A stretch of DNA of 64,000 bases from positions 62,001 to 126,000 of the forward strand of contig CAZXCU010000008.1 in NCBI GenBank assembly GCA_964639245.1, read 5' to 3'. Shown here piece by piece: positions 42,875 through 50,803 of the stretch. The stretch's first letter is position 1; each line of letters starts with the position of its first letter. The notes beneath the pieces are model-generated. The model worked only from the letters and a program-made list of their open reading frames with translations. It had not been told where the DNA came from and ran no database searches. Source of the DNA: SB15 sp964639245. Its GTDB lineage: Bacteria > Chloroflexota > Anaerolineae > Aggregatilineales > J027. A program made the translations under genes and the position numbers.

Positions 42875-43485
42875 AGGGTTTCCAGTGTGTATTTTTCAAG
42901 CACTTGCCATGCACCCCAACTCACAGTGAGCGCAGCAGCAGCATAGATGCCAAGCAGAATAAAAAATCCGGGCAGCACCAGCGACACCAGCAGCGGCACA
43001 AAGGCCAGCAGGGTCATAACCAGCGACCAGCCTAAATGCAGCATCACCAATTTGACGGATGCCTTCACCAGACGAAACAGAGGCAACTCAACCGTCACCA
43101 GCAGAGGCCACAGATAAAAATTAACCAGCGCGGTTAATAGACCAACCAGCACCGTCACGTTGAGTGAAAAAAGCGCGGGGAGGCGGGTCATTTCCATGTG
43201 GCTAAACGCGCTGAAATTTAAAAACACCAGTCCGGCAATCAGGATATTGATGACCCCGATTGCCATACTTTTCAGCGCATACCGTCGCATACTGCTAAAA
43301 AATGTGCGGAGAGGGTCAATCGATTCGCCGCGTGCAAGCGGCATCATCACCGCAAATAAGCCCGCCGTCGCAAGCGGCAAAGTAATGATGAAGGCTGAAA
43401 AAATCATCCATAAAATATTAACCAGCATCAAGGTCGTGACTTTTTCAACCGCTTCTGAACGGGTAAAAGCGAGGAGTTGATTCAT
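42871..43485 (-). CDS. YesL/DUF624 family membrane protein
   Basis: The 204-residue protein has about five hydrophobic segments ('NILWMIFSAFIITLPLATAG', 'AIGVINILIAGLVFLNF', 'LVMTLLAFVPLLVSLVLPG', 'FFILLGIYAAAALTVSWGA'). DUF624 proteins such as YesL accompany YesOPQ-type transporters in rhamnogalacturonan operons; their function is not established. It lies between the permease gene and a GH105-type gene, 3 bp downstream of the permease. Confidence 0.82.
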   Translation of the reverse strand: MNQLLAFTRSEAVEKVTTLMLVNILWMIFSAFIITLPLATAGLFAVMMPLARGESIDPLRTFFSSMRRYALKSMAIGVINILIAGLVFLNFSAFSHMEMTRLPALFSLNVTVLVGLLTALVNFYLWPLLVTVELPLFRLVKASVKLVMLHLGWSLVMTLLAFVPLLVSLVLPGFFILLGIYAAAALTVSWGAWQVLEKYTLETL

Positions 43486-43488
43486 GGC

Positions 43489-44355
43489 CTACCCCTTTAA
43501 TCCAGTCGTGGCGATACCTTCCACGATGTAGCGCTGGAAGAAAATGAAAATCACAAACACGGGCAGCAGCGAGAGACTCGACATGGCGAAAATTGCACCC
43601 CAATCGGTGGTACTACCGGGGTCAGCAAAACTCCGCAGCGCCACGGACACCGTATATAAATCGGGCGCGTTGAGGTACAAAAATGGGGTCAGAAAATCGT
43701 CCCATGTCCAGTAGAAGGAAAAGATTGCTGCGGTGACAATGGCGGGAGTCAACTGCGGTAAAATAATGCGAAAGAAAATTCCTACCTTGCTGCATCCGTC
43801 AATCAACGCCGCTTCATCTAACTCAATCGGGATCCCGCGAATAAACTGGATAATCATAAAAATGAAAAAGGGTGCGCCTCCCAGACGGGGCAGCAGCAAC
43901 GGGTAAAACGTCCCGATCCAATCCAAGCGGTGAAACATCACATACTGCGGGATGAGCAAAATCTGAGCAGGCAGCATCAGACTCATCAACATCAGGCCAA
44001 ACCAGAGGCGTTTACCAAAGAAATCCACCCGCGAAAAACCATAGGCCACCACCGCTGAGGCAGCAACCTGAAAGAGCGTGCCAAAGCCCGCATAGATGAA
44101 CGAGTTTTTGTAAAAGGTTCTAAAGCTGATGCCGCCAAAGCCGCGCCAGCCATTTTCATAATTTTCCAAGCGGATTTCTTCCGGGAAAAGCGCATCCACG
44201 TTTGTCCAGATTTCATCCGTCTCTTTAAAAGAGGCCGCAACCATCCAGATAATCGGGTAAATCATGCCTAGCCCGATGAGGCCAACCACACTGTGATATA
44301 GGAGTGCATTCAGCAAATCTTGCCGCCGTTTTTTGCGTTCATGTGGAGCAATCAT
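43489..44355 (-). CDS. Carbohydrate ABC transporter permease (YesQ/LplC-like)
   Basis: The 288-residue permease of the MalG family has about six membrane segments. The cytoplasmic EAA loop reads 'ELDEAALIDGCSKVGIFFRI', where the ATPase docks. It overlaps the partner permease by 4 bp. No ATPase gene is in the locus, so a shared MsmX/UgpC-type ATPase must serve it from elsewhere. Confidence 0.94.
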   Translation of the reverse strand: MIAPHERKKRRQDLLNALLYHSVVGLIGLGMIYPIIWMVAASFKETDEIWTNVDALFPEEIRLENYENGWRGFGGISFRTFYKNSFIYAGFGTLFQVAASAVVAYGFSRVDFFGKRLWFGLMLMSLMLPAQILLIPQYVMFHRLDWIGTFYPLLLPRLGGAPFFIFMIIQFIRGIPIELDEAALIDGCSKVGIFFRIILPQLTPAIVTAAIFSFYWTWDDFLTPFLYLNAPDLYTVSVALRSFADPGSTTDWGAIFAMSSLSLLPVFVIFIFFQRYIVEGIATTGLKG

Positions 44356-45299
44356 TTGCTATCTCCCTGATAAAAGACCCAGTAGCGGGAGGAAATGAAA
44401 AGAACCGCTGTGAAAAAAGCAATCACCCCCAGCAATACCCATGACATCGCCGCGCCATAGCCCATCTGGTTGTTACCAAAAGCGCGGTTGTACACATACA
44501 GCGGATAGAGCAGCGTGCGGTCTAGGGGTCTACCGTTACCACCGGTCACAATGAAGGCTTGGGTAAACTGCTGGAAACCCTGAATCGTCTGCATCACCAG
44601 ATTAAAGAAGATAATGGGAGTCAGCATGGGAAGGGTCACGCTGCGAAATTTCTGGAGTCTGCCTGCGCCATCAATCGAAGCGGCTTCATACAATTCCTGT
44701 GGAATCTGGCGTAACCCGGCTAAAAAAATGAGCATTGGCGAGCCAAATTGCCAGACTGCGAGTGTTATCAGCGTCCACAGCGCATATTTAGGATCCCCAA
44801 ACCAGCGAATGTCTGTGCCAAGAAGGGTGTTAACGAGGCCATCTGTCCCAAAAATTTCCCGCCACAAGACGGCTACCGCCACGCTACCGCCAACGATGGA
44901 TGGGGTATAAAACGCCGCCCGGTAGAAAAAGACACCCCGTCGTTTGGTATTCAACAGCATGGCAACAACCAGCGCAAAAATCAGGCGCAGCGGCACCGAC
45001 AATGCGACATAGCGAAAGGTTGCGCGGACTGCTTTCCAGTAACGCGGGTCTTCATAAAACATCCTCTGGAAATTATCCAGCCCGATAAAATCGCCGTGAC
45101 CTTTCAAAAGGTTGTAGTCGGTGAAAGCCAGTACCAGAGACGCACCAATAGGAATAATTGAAAATAGAAAGAATCCAATCAGCCAAGGAGAAATGAAGAG
45201 ATAGCCAATCAAATTATTTCTTCGGAAATTGTATTGGGCTTTTTTGACAATAACTTTTTCTTTTTGAGGCAGTGCTGTTGTTAATACATTGTCGCTCAT
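44352..45299 (-). CDS. Carbohydrate ABC transporter permease (YesP/LplB-like)
   Basis: The 315-residue permease of the MalF family has six main membrane segments. The EAA loop reads 'ELYEAASIDGAGRLQKFRSV'. It pairs with the permease at 43489-44355. A perfect 11-bp hairpin lies between it and the upstream binding-protein gene. Confidence 0.94.
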   Translation of the reverse strand: MSDNVLTTALPQKEKVIVKKAQYNFRRNNLIGYLFISPWLIGFFLFSIIPIGASLVLAFTDYNLLKGHGDFIGLDNFQRMFYEDPRYWKAVRATFRYVALSVPLRLIFALVVAMLLNTKRRGVFFYRAAFYTPSIVGGSVAVAVLWREIFGTDGLVNTLLGTDIRWFGDPKYALWTLITLAVWQFGSPMLIFLAGLRQIPQELYEAASIDGAGRLQKFRSVTLPMLTPIIFFNLVMQTIQGFQQFTQAFIVTGGNGRPLDRTLLYPLYVYNRAFGNNQMGYGAAMSWVLLGVIAFFTAVLFISSRYWVFYQGDSK

Positions 45300-45322
45300 G
45301 CGAAATGCTCCCTGCTATAATA

Positions 45323-45350
45323 GTTGGTATGGGCGCTCACCCATACCAAC
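45323..45350 (-). terminator. Perfect 11-bp hairpin between SBP and permease genes
   Basis: GTTGGTATGGG (45323-45333) and CCCATACCAAC (45340-45350) form a stem with loop CGCTCA. On the minus strand it is followed by TATTATAG, so termination would be partial. It probably keeps the SBP transcript more abundant or stable than the permease message. Confidence 0.6.
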
Positions 45351-45366
45351 ATGCTGTGCATTGAAC

Positions 45367-46659
45367 TTACTCGTTTTGACCAAGAATCAGGTTGGCTTCG
45401 TCCCGCAAGATTTGCATTCCGTCTTCGGGGCTAAGTTCACCATAGCGAACAGGTTCAATGAACAGTGGATCAAATACGTTGTCGCGGATTTCAGGCCAGC
45501 CTGCCGGATCGGGCGGGGGAACTGGGCTGCTATCCGCTTCAACGAGCGTCAAGAAATCGAACGTGAGTTGTGTTACCGGGTCAACCATCGGTTGCAGGTG
45601 TTCGCGTACCACCGTTGAAATCGGGACACCCCGTTCGGCGGACAGAATTTCATTGGCTGCCAGCGAATTGATGAAGAAATTAATGAATTTAGCTGCTTCT
45701 TCGGGATGTTCGGAACTTGCCGGAATGGTGAAGAACATGGAGGGCTTGAGGTAATTCTGTGGCTGACCGCCTTCGGGACGGGGCAAAGGCCACAGTTGGA
45801 AAGTGCGTTCCGGCCCTGCTGCATTGGTCACGGCAATCACCTGATTGCTCCATTGATATTGCATCGCGGAATTGCCCGTAACCAACGGACTGCCTTCTGG
45901 CCCAAGTGCGTCTAATTCGACTTCATCTTCTACCGACGGAATTGCACCCGCTTCTTGCAAGCGCAAAATCATGCTCAGGTAATCAATGTAGGGTTGGTCA
46001 TCTTCGTAACCGATGGCGGTGTTATCTTCGGAAAAGACCCAACCACCGTTACCAATGTAGAGGGATTTCCACAGGGCTTCATCTGCCAGCAGTGAACCAA
46101 AACCCCAGATGCCAAGTTTTTCGTGCAATTGCAGAACGATTTCTTCAAACTGAGTCCATGTCCAGTCCGTCGGCGGCAGTTCAATCCCGGCAGCTTCAAA
46201 GGCGGCGACATCAATAATGAACGCCTGCGAATTCACCCCCAGCGCAATCCCATAGGTTTTGCCGTTGACAACACCGGGCGCAACCAAGCCTTCGGGGACG
46301 TTGGAAAGATCAATCGTGCCGTCCGCAATGAAATCATCAAGCGGCAGCAGTTGGTCGCTATTCACCCAGTCCCGAATGAAGGAGTAATCGTGCTGCATAA
46401 TATCGGGGAGGGCATTCCCGGAGGCTTTGGTCGTGACCAAAGGCCAATAATCCCCAAAGTTGGAAAATTCGTACACGATGTCAACATTGGGATTTTCGGC
46501 TTCGTACATCTCGACAACGGCGATGGTTTTATCGTGACGGGTCTGTGAACCCCACCAGGTCATCTGAAGTTCGATTTTATCTTGCCCCATAACGGAGACG
46601 GAAGGCAGCAGGAGCGCTGCAATAACCAACACAATGAGGGAAAACTTTATGGTTCTCAT
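45367..46659 (-). CDS. Carbohydrate ABC transporter substrate-binding protein (family 1, YesO-like)
   Basis: The 430-residue protein has a Sec signal ('IKFSLIVLVIAALLLPSVSV', cleavage near 'VMGQD') without a lipobox. The mature part begins 'IELQMTWWGSQTRHD', the normal start of extracellular family 1 binding proteins. It would bind pectin-derived oligosaccharides for the two permeases downstream. GAGAGGA precedes the ATG. The promoter region carries two LacI operators. Confidence 0.92.
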   Translation of the reverse strand: MRTIKFSLIVLVIAALLLPSVSVMGQDKIELQMTWWGSQTRHDKTIAVVEMYEAENPNVDIVYEFSNFGDYWPLVTTKASGNALPDIMQHDYSFIRDWVNSDQLLPLDDFIADGTIDLSNVPEGLVAPGVVNGKTYGIALGVNSQAFIIDVAAFEAAGIELPPTDWTWTQFEEIVLQLHEKLGIWGFGSLLADEALWKSLYIGNGGWVFSEDNTAIGYEDDQPYIDYLSMILRLQEAGAIPSVEDEVELDALGPEGSPLVTGNSAMQYQWSNQVIAVTNAAGPERTFQLWPLPRPEGGQPQNYLKPSMFFTIPASSEHPEEAAKFINFFINSLAANEILSAERGVPISTVVREHLQPMVDPVTQLTFDFLTLVEADSSPVPPPDPAGWPEIRDNVFDPLFIEPVRYGELSPEDGMQILRDEANLILGQNE

Positions 46660-46756
46660 GATTTAATAATCCTCTCTAATCGAAGGGCTACCTAAATAAG
46701 TGTTTGTGATGCTGTGATAGCAGCCTCCTTCCACTAAAAATTTTAAGGTGAGTATC

Positions 46757-46768
46757 GTGAACGGTCAC
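46757..46768. promoter_or_regulatory. LacI-family operator (copy 1), upstream of the SBP operon
   Basis: GTGAACGGTCAC is a near-perfect palindrome about 98 bp upstream of the SBP start. It is identical in reverse complement to copy 2 at 46964-46975. A 27-nt context (46753-46779) is repeated at 47994-48020 with 23 identities. Confidence 0.75.
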
Positions 46769-46963
46769 ATTCATGCTAACGTGATTTCAACCGGCTGTCA
46801 AGCAATTTGCGGAGGGGTTAAAATCACATAAATTTCCTGTTGAACTTTTATGCCCCCTAGAAAAATCTTAACATGCTTAAAAATATGGAAAAATGAATTT
46901 TATAATATGAGTTGCATTTCTTATCCATTCGGTGTAAGGTAGATTTAGTATGAGATTTTTACC

Positions 46964-46975
46964 GTGACCGTTCAC
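46964..46975. promoter_or_regulatory. LacI-family operator (copy 2), upstream of lacI
   Basis: GTGACCGTTCAC is the exact reverse complement of copy 1 and lies 21 bp before the LacI start codon, consistent with autoregulation. The two sites are 207 bp apart, near a multiple of the helical repeat, so looping is possible. The rest of the 337-bp intergenic region (46660-46996) holds AT-rich promoter-like DNA and no gene. Confidence 0.75.
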
Positions 46976-46996
46976 ACTAAAGCGGAAAAATAGACT

Positions 46997-48001
46997 TTGA
47001 GAAAAAATAGACCCACTATCCATGATGTTGCCCGCGAAGCGGGAGTTTCCTACCAGACCGTATCCCGTGTGCTGAACAATAGTTCCGAAGTGGCGGCTGC
47101 CACCCGCGAACGGGTGTTGCAAATCATGGAGGCGATGGGGTATCAGCGAAATGTTGCCGCGCATATGCTGAATACCAACCGCTCCCACATCATTCAGGTT
47201 GTAACGCTGGAAGGGAAATTCCCGTTTGAAATCCCTCTGCCCGAAGCCGCCAGCAAAGCTGGTTATTCGGCGCTTTATGCGGAATGTACCAATGAAACAT
47301 TTGCCCGCACCTTGGATATGGCAGCAGCCCGCATGGTAGACGGCATTTTTCTTTATGCACCCCGCTTAAACATTGAGGACAAAAAACTGCTGGAAATGTG
47401 TCACGGGATTCCGATTGTGCGTCGTGATTACGCGATTGGTTCAAAAATTACTTGGGTCGGGTTTGATCAGGTACGGGCAACTGAACTCGCCCTTCAGCAT
47501 TTGCTCGCCTTGGGGCATCGCCAGATTGCCGAAATCACGGGGGCATTAGAGGCGATTAATCCGCGTATCCGGCATGAGGCACTGATGAAGGAGCTAAACG
47601 CCCATGGCTTAGAACCGGCGGCAGTCGTGCGGGGCGATTACTCATCCGATGAACGTGCTTTTACCTCCGGGTATGAGGGAATGAAAGAACTGGTTAAAAG
47701 CGGCGTGTTTTTTACGGCGGCAGTGATTAGCAACGATAAGATGGCGCTGGGGGCGATTTCCGCGCTGCATGAACAGGGCTTGCATGTACCGGATGACGTT
47801 TCAATCATTGCCTTCGATAATTCGTCATTTTCACGGTTTTTGATTCCCCCACTGACTACCGTGGCCTTTAATTTTTCCTTACAAAGCCGTCTTGCCTTCC
47901 AATTTTTATTTGAGCTGATCGAAAACCCGGAGACAGAACCCCACCAGCATATTTTGCTGCCGGAATTGGTCGTTCGGCAAAGTACAAGATCCATATCGTG
48001 A
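46997..48001 (+). CDS. LacI-family transcriptional regulator
   Basis: The 334-residue protein starts at a TTG. The N-terminal HTH 'TIHDVAREAGVSYQTVSRVL' and hinge 'AAHMLNTNRSHII' are followed by a periplasmic-binding-protein-like effector domain ('HLLALGHRQIAEITG', 'SIIAFDNSSFSRFL'). It is divergent from the pectin oligosaccharide transporter and upstream of an oxidoreductase gene. Its three operators indicate that it controls both and itself. Confidence 0.94.
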   Translation: MRKNRPTIHDVAREAGVSYQTVSRVLNNSSEVAAATRERVLQIMEAMGYQRNVAAHMLNTNRSHIIQVVTLEGKFPFEIPLPEAASKAGYSALYAECTNETFARTLDMAAARMVDGIFLYAPRLNIEDKKLLEMCHGIPIVRRDYAIGSKITWVGFDQVRATELALQHLLALGHRQIAEITGALEAINPRIRHEALMKELNAHGLEPAAVVRGDYSSDERAFTSGYEGMKELVKSGVFFTAAVISNDKMALGAISALHEQGLHVPDDVSIIAFDNSSFSRFLIPPLTTVAFNFSLQSRLAFQFLFELIENPETEPHQHILLPELVVRQSTRSIS

Positions 48002-48007
48002 ACGGTC
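47998..48007. promoter_or_regulatory. LacI-family operator (copy 3), across the lacI stop codon
   Basis: GTGAACGGTC repeats the core of copy 1 and overlaps the TGA stop of the lacI gene, 26 bp before the oxidoreductase start. The wider 27-nt block 47994-48020 matches 46753-46779 at 23 positions. The right half is weaker (TTGT instead of AC), so binding could be lower in affinity. The position suggests separate control of the downstream gene. Confidence 0.6.
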
Positions 48008-48033
48008 TTGTTTATGCTAAAAGGTCATTCCAG

Positions 48034-49353
48034 ATGAACACACCCCAAAAGTACGCCCTTGTTGGCACAGGCAGTCGTGCCGAAATGTTTATTCAAGCGC
48101 TGGCAACCACTTACCGGGACTCGGCTTTGTTAGTCGGGTTATGCGACCTCAGCCAAACCCGCATGAACTGGTATAACCAGCAGCTTGAGGAGCAGTATCA
48201 CTATCCACCCCGCCCGACATATCACGACTTTGCCCATATGATTCGGGAACAGCAACCCCATACGGTTATTGTGACCACACCCGATTACACCCATCACCAG
48301 TTCATTTCACAGGCGATGGAAATGGGCTGTGATGTCATCACCGAAAAACCCATGACGATAGACACAGAAAAAACAAAACTTATTTTTGACACAATCGAAA
48401 AAACGGGAAAAAAACTCACCGTGACTTTTAATTACCGTTATGCTCCCGCCTATACACACCTCCGAAAAGCCATCATGGAAGGCAAAATCGGTCAGCCGTT
48501 GGCGGTAGATTTTTCGTGGATGCTCGATACCCGTCATGGTGCAGATTATTTCCGCCGATGGCATCGGGAAAAAGAACATTCCGGCGGTCTCTTGGTACAC
48601 AAAGCCACCCATCATTTTGATCTTGTGAACTGGTGGATTGACTCCTATCCGCAGGAGGTATTTGCTATGGGAGGACTTCAGTTTTATGGCAGTCAGAACG
48701 CTGCTAAACGGGGAGAAAAGTATGCCTACAGCCGCTATACGGGCAGCGAAAGTGCCAAAAATGACCCCTTTGCCCTGTTTCTGGATGAGGATAAAAAACT
48801 GCGGCAGTTGTACTTAGAAGCTGAAGCAGACAGCGGCTATATCCGGGATCGGAATGTATTTGGCGACCCCATCACCATTGAGGATACGATGGTTGTGACC
48901 GTCCGCTATCAAAATGGAGTCATTTTGTCCTACAGTTTGATTGCCTACTCTCCTTGGGAAGGAATGCGTGTTGCCATTACCGGCACCAAAGGGCGGATAG
49001 AACTTGAAGTGATTGAAAGTACCGAGTGGCTTGGCGCATCCAACGGCGCGAGTAAAGGTTCGTTCAAAACATCACGGATTCGCGTTTTTCCCCATTTTGC
49101 CAACAGTTATGAGATTCCCATTCCGCAGGGCGAAGGCGGACATGGCGGGGCTGACCCGGTGCTGCTAGAACAACTTTTTTCGCCTACTCCGCCTCCCGAC
49201 CCTTTTCACCGTGCCGCCTCTCATATGGACGGTGCAGCTTCTATTCTGATTGGAATTGCCGCCAATCGCTCGATGGAAACCGGTCAACTGATCCGGGTAG
49301 GGGACTTGTTCGGGCTTCCAGCACGGGGTGAGGCTGGTGAGCATAGCCGATAA
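48034..49353 (+). CDS. Gfo/Idh/MocA-family oxidoreductase (YteT-like)
   Basis: The 439-residue protein has a Rossmann domain ('YALVGTGSRAEMFIQAL') and 'DVITEKPMTID' with the catalytic Lys. The C-terminal half has 'GGLLVHKATHHFDLVNWW'. The ATG at 48034 is preferred; an in-frame start at 47998 would lie in the operator. Similar long oxidoreductases accompany rhamnogalacturonan clusters (for example YteT of Bacillus). The reaction is unproven. Confidence 0.87.
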   Translation: MNTPQKYALVGTGSRAEMFIQALATTYRDSALLVGLCDLSQTRMNWYNQQLEEQYHYPPRPTYHDFAHMIREQQPHTVIVTTPDYTHHQFISQAMEMGCDVITEKPMTIDTEKTKLIFDTIEKTGKKLTVTFNYRYAPAYTHLRKAIMEGKIGQPLAVDFSWMLDTRHGADYFRRWHREKEHSGGLLVHKATHHFDLVNWWIDSYPQEVFAMGGLQFYGSQNAAKRGEKYAYSRYTGSESAKNDPFALFLDEDKKLRQLYLEAEADSGYIRDRNVFGDPITIEDTMVVTVRYQNGVILSYSLIAYSPWEGMRVAITGTKGRIELEVIESTEWLGASNGASKGSFKTSRIRVFPHFANSYEIPIPQGEGGHGGADPVLLEQLFSPTPPPDPFHRAASHMDGAASILIGIAANRSMETGQLIRVGDLFGLPARGEAGEHSR

Positions 49354-49673
49354 GGATATGCCCAGCGCATAGGGTTCTGCGAGGGTCAGCACCCGCAAAT
49401 CTTCCACCAAGTGGGGCAGGTGAATCGTGATACTGCCCCGCTTCTCATGATTCTCTGCTCATCCATTTAACCTCCCGTGTCTTAGGGTTTTCTCCACCAA
49501 ATCGGGACGAGACCAGAGCAATGATAAGTCTCCTACGCATAACCAACGCCCACCTGACAGCCTACGCTTACGCTACCCCGTGTATACATCGTATAAGAGA
49601 ACCCTAAAGATTGGGTGGGGCGTGTTATAATGTCCCGCGCAAGGCATTCGATTTTGCAGACTCTGGAGCGCTC
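49354..49673. other. Intergenic region upstream of mreB with a possible gene scrap
   Basis: The minus strand at about 49330-49470 encodes protein-like text ('GSITIHLPHLVEDLRVLTLA') that ends in a stop upstream and runs into the oxidoreductase gene, so it may be a remnant. TAGGGTTTTC (49493-49502) and GAGAACCCTA (49597-49606) are inverted repeats with one mismatch that bound about 114 bp. Nothing else is recognisable. Confidence 0.3.
49623..49631 (+). promoter_or_regulatory. Extended -10 promoter of mreB
   Basis: TGTTATAAT (49623-49631) is a perfect extended -10 element. No good -35 box lies 17 bp upstream, which such promoters do not need. It implies that translation of mreB starts downstream of about 49640, which supports the TTG at 49674. 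Confidence 0.6.
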
Positions 49674-50735
49674 TTGGTTAGCCCGTTAGATTTTCTACTT
49701 GGTTTATTTTCGCTCGATATTGGGATTGATTTAGGAACAGCCAATACGTTGGTGGCGGTACGCGGCAAAGGCATTGTCATTAACGAGCCATCGTATGTGG
49801 CGATTCGACGCAAAACCCGCCAAGTCACCCATGTGGGGCGCGAGGCAAAATTGATGGCGGGCAAGGTCGGCAAAGATTTACAAATTATCCGTCCTTTGCG
49901 GGATGGGGTGATTGCCGAATTTGAAATTACCGAGCGCATGTTGAGTTATTTTATTAACAAAGTCCATGAGCAGAGTTTTATCCCCATTCACCGTCCGCGT
50001 GTGGTCATCGGGATTCCTTCTGGCGTGACCGAAGTAGAAAAACGCGCTGTGTATGATGCCGCGATTGAGGCGGGCGCACGGGAGGCGTTTTTAATCGAAG
50101 AACCGACTGCTGCTGCTGTGGGGGCGGGTTTGCCGATTAACGAGACACGCGGCAGCATGATTGTGGATATTGGCGGGGGAACGACGGAAGTTGCCGTTTT
50201 TAGTTTGGGGGGCATCGTCATCAGCCGCAGTATCCGTGTGGCGGGGGACGAAATGGACGAAGATATTGTCCAATATATGCGAAGTAAATATAGTTTGCTC
50301 ATTGGCGAAGGCACCGCCGAAACCACCAAAATCCGTATCGGGTCAGCCTATTCACTGATTGAAGAAAAAACCGACACTTTGCGTGGACGTAATTTGATTA
50401 CGGGTCTGCCAGAAGCGCGGGAAGTGTCCTCAATTGAAATTCGAGAAGCGCTGGCGGGGTCAGTCGGCATTATCGTAGATACGATTCGGGATGCGCTGGA
50501 CGAAACACCGCCGGAATTGGTGGCAGATTTAATGGAATCGGGCATTTGTCTGGCTGGCGGGGGGGGGCAACTGCGCGGCTTGACCGAACGGATTGCGCGG
50601 GAAGTCAATATTCGGACGTGGTTGGCGGAAGATGCCATGACCTGTGTGGCACGCGGCGCAGGGCGGATTCTGGAAGATTATGATAATTTACGCCAGCTGC
50701 TCACGGGTTTGGAACGCGGCAGTACACACCATTAA
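49674..50735 (+). CDS. mreB: Rod-shape-determining protein MreB/Mbl
   Basis: The 353-residue bacterial actin forms membrane-associated filaments that guide lateral wall synthesis. The motifs include 'IGIDLGTANTLVAVRGKGIV' (phosphate 1), 'EEPTAAAVGAGLPI' (connect 1), 'IVDIGGGTTEVAVFSLGG' (phosphate 2), 'GICLAGGGGQLRGL' (adenosine) and 'VARGAG' (connect 2). The TTG at 49674 has GGAG 5 bases upstream. It is separated from mreC by an inserted three-gene module. Confidence 0.96.
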   Translation: MVSPLDFLLGLFSLDIGIDLGTANTLVAVRGKGIVINEPSYVAIRRKTRQVTHVGREAKLMAGKVGKDLQIIRPLRDGVIAEFEITERMLSYFINKVHEQSFIPIHRPRVVIGIPSGVTEVEKRAVYDAAIEAGAREAFLIEEPTAAAVGAGLPINETRGSMIVDIGGGTTEVAVFSLGGIVISRSIRVAGDEMDEDIVQYMRSKYSLLIGEGTAETTKIRIGSAYSLIEEKTDTLRGRNLITGLPEAREVSSIEIREALAGSVGIIVDTIRDALDETPPELVADLMESGICLAGGGGQLRGLTERIAREVNIRTWLAEDAMTCVARGAGRILEDYDNLRQLLTGLERGSTHH

Positions 50736-50768
50736 CAAGGGTTTTTCTGCGGAGCAAGATCGAACTGA

Positions 50769-50777
50769 TGATATAAT
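50769..50777 (+). promoter_or_regulatory. Extended -10 promoter of the DUF4058 module
   Basis: TGATATAAT (50769-50777) is a perfect extended -10, 27 bp before the DUF4058 start codon. It gives the inserted module its own transcription start between mreB and mreC. Confidence 0.5.
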
Positions 50778-50803
50778 GAATCATATCATCTACGAGGATA
50801 AAC

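Noticed and set aside
49165..49410. Minus-strand frame overlapping the end of the YteT-like oxidoreductase
   Set aside because: Part of it reads like protein, but it is truncated and mostly antisense to a real gene; kept only as a possible scrap in the intergenic entry.
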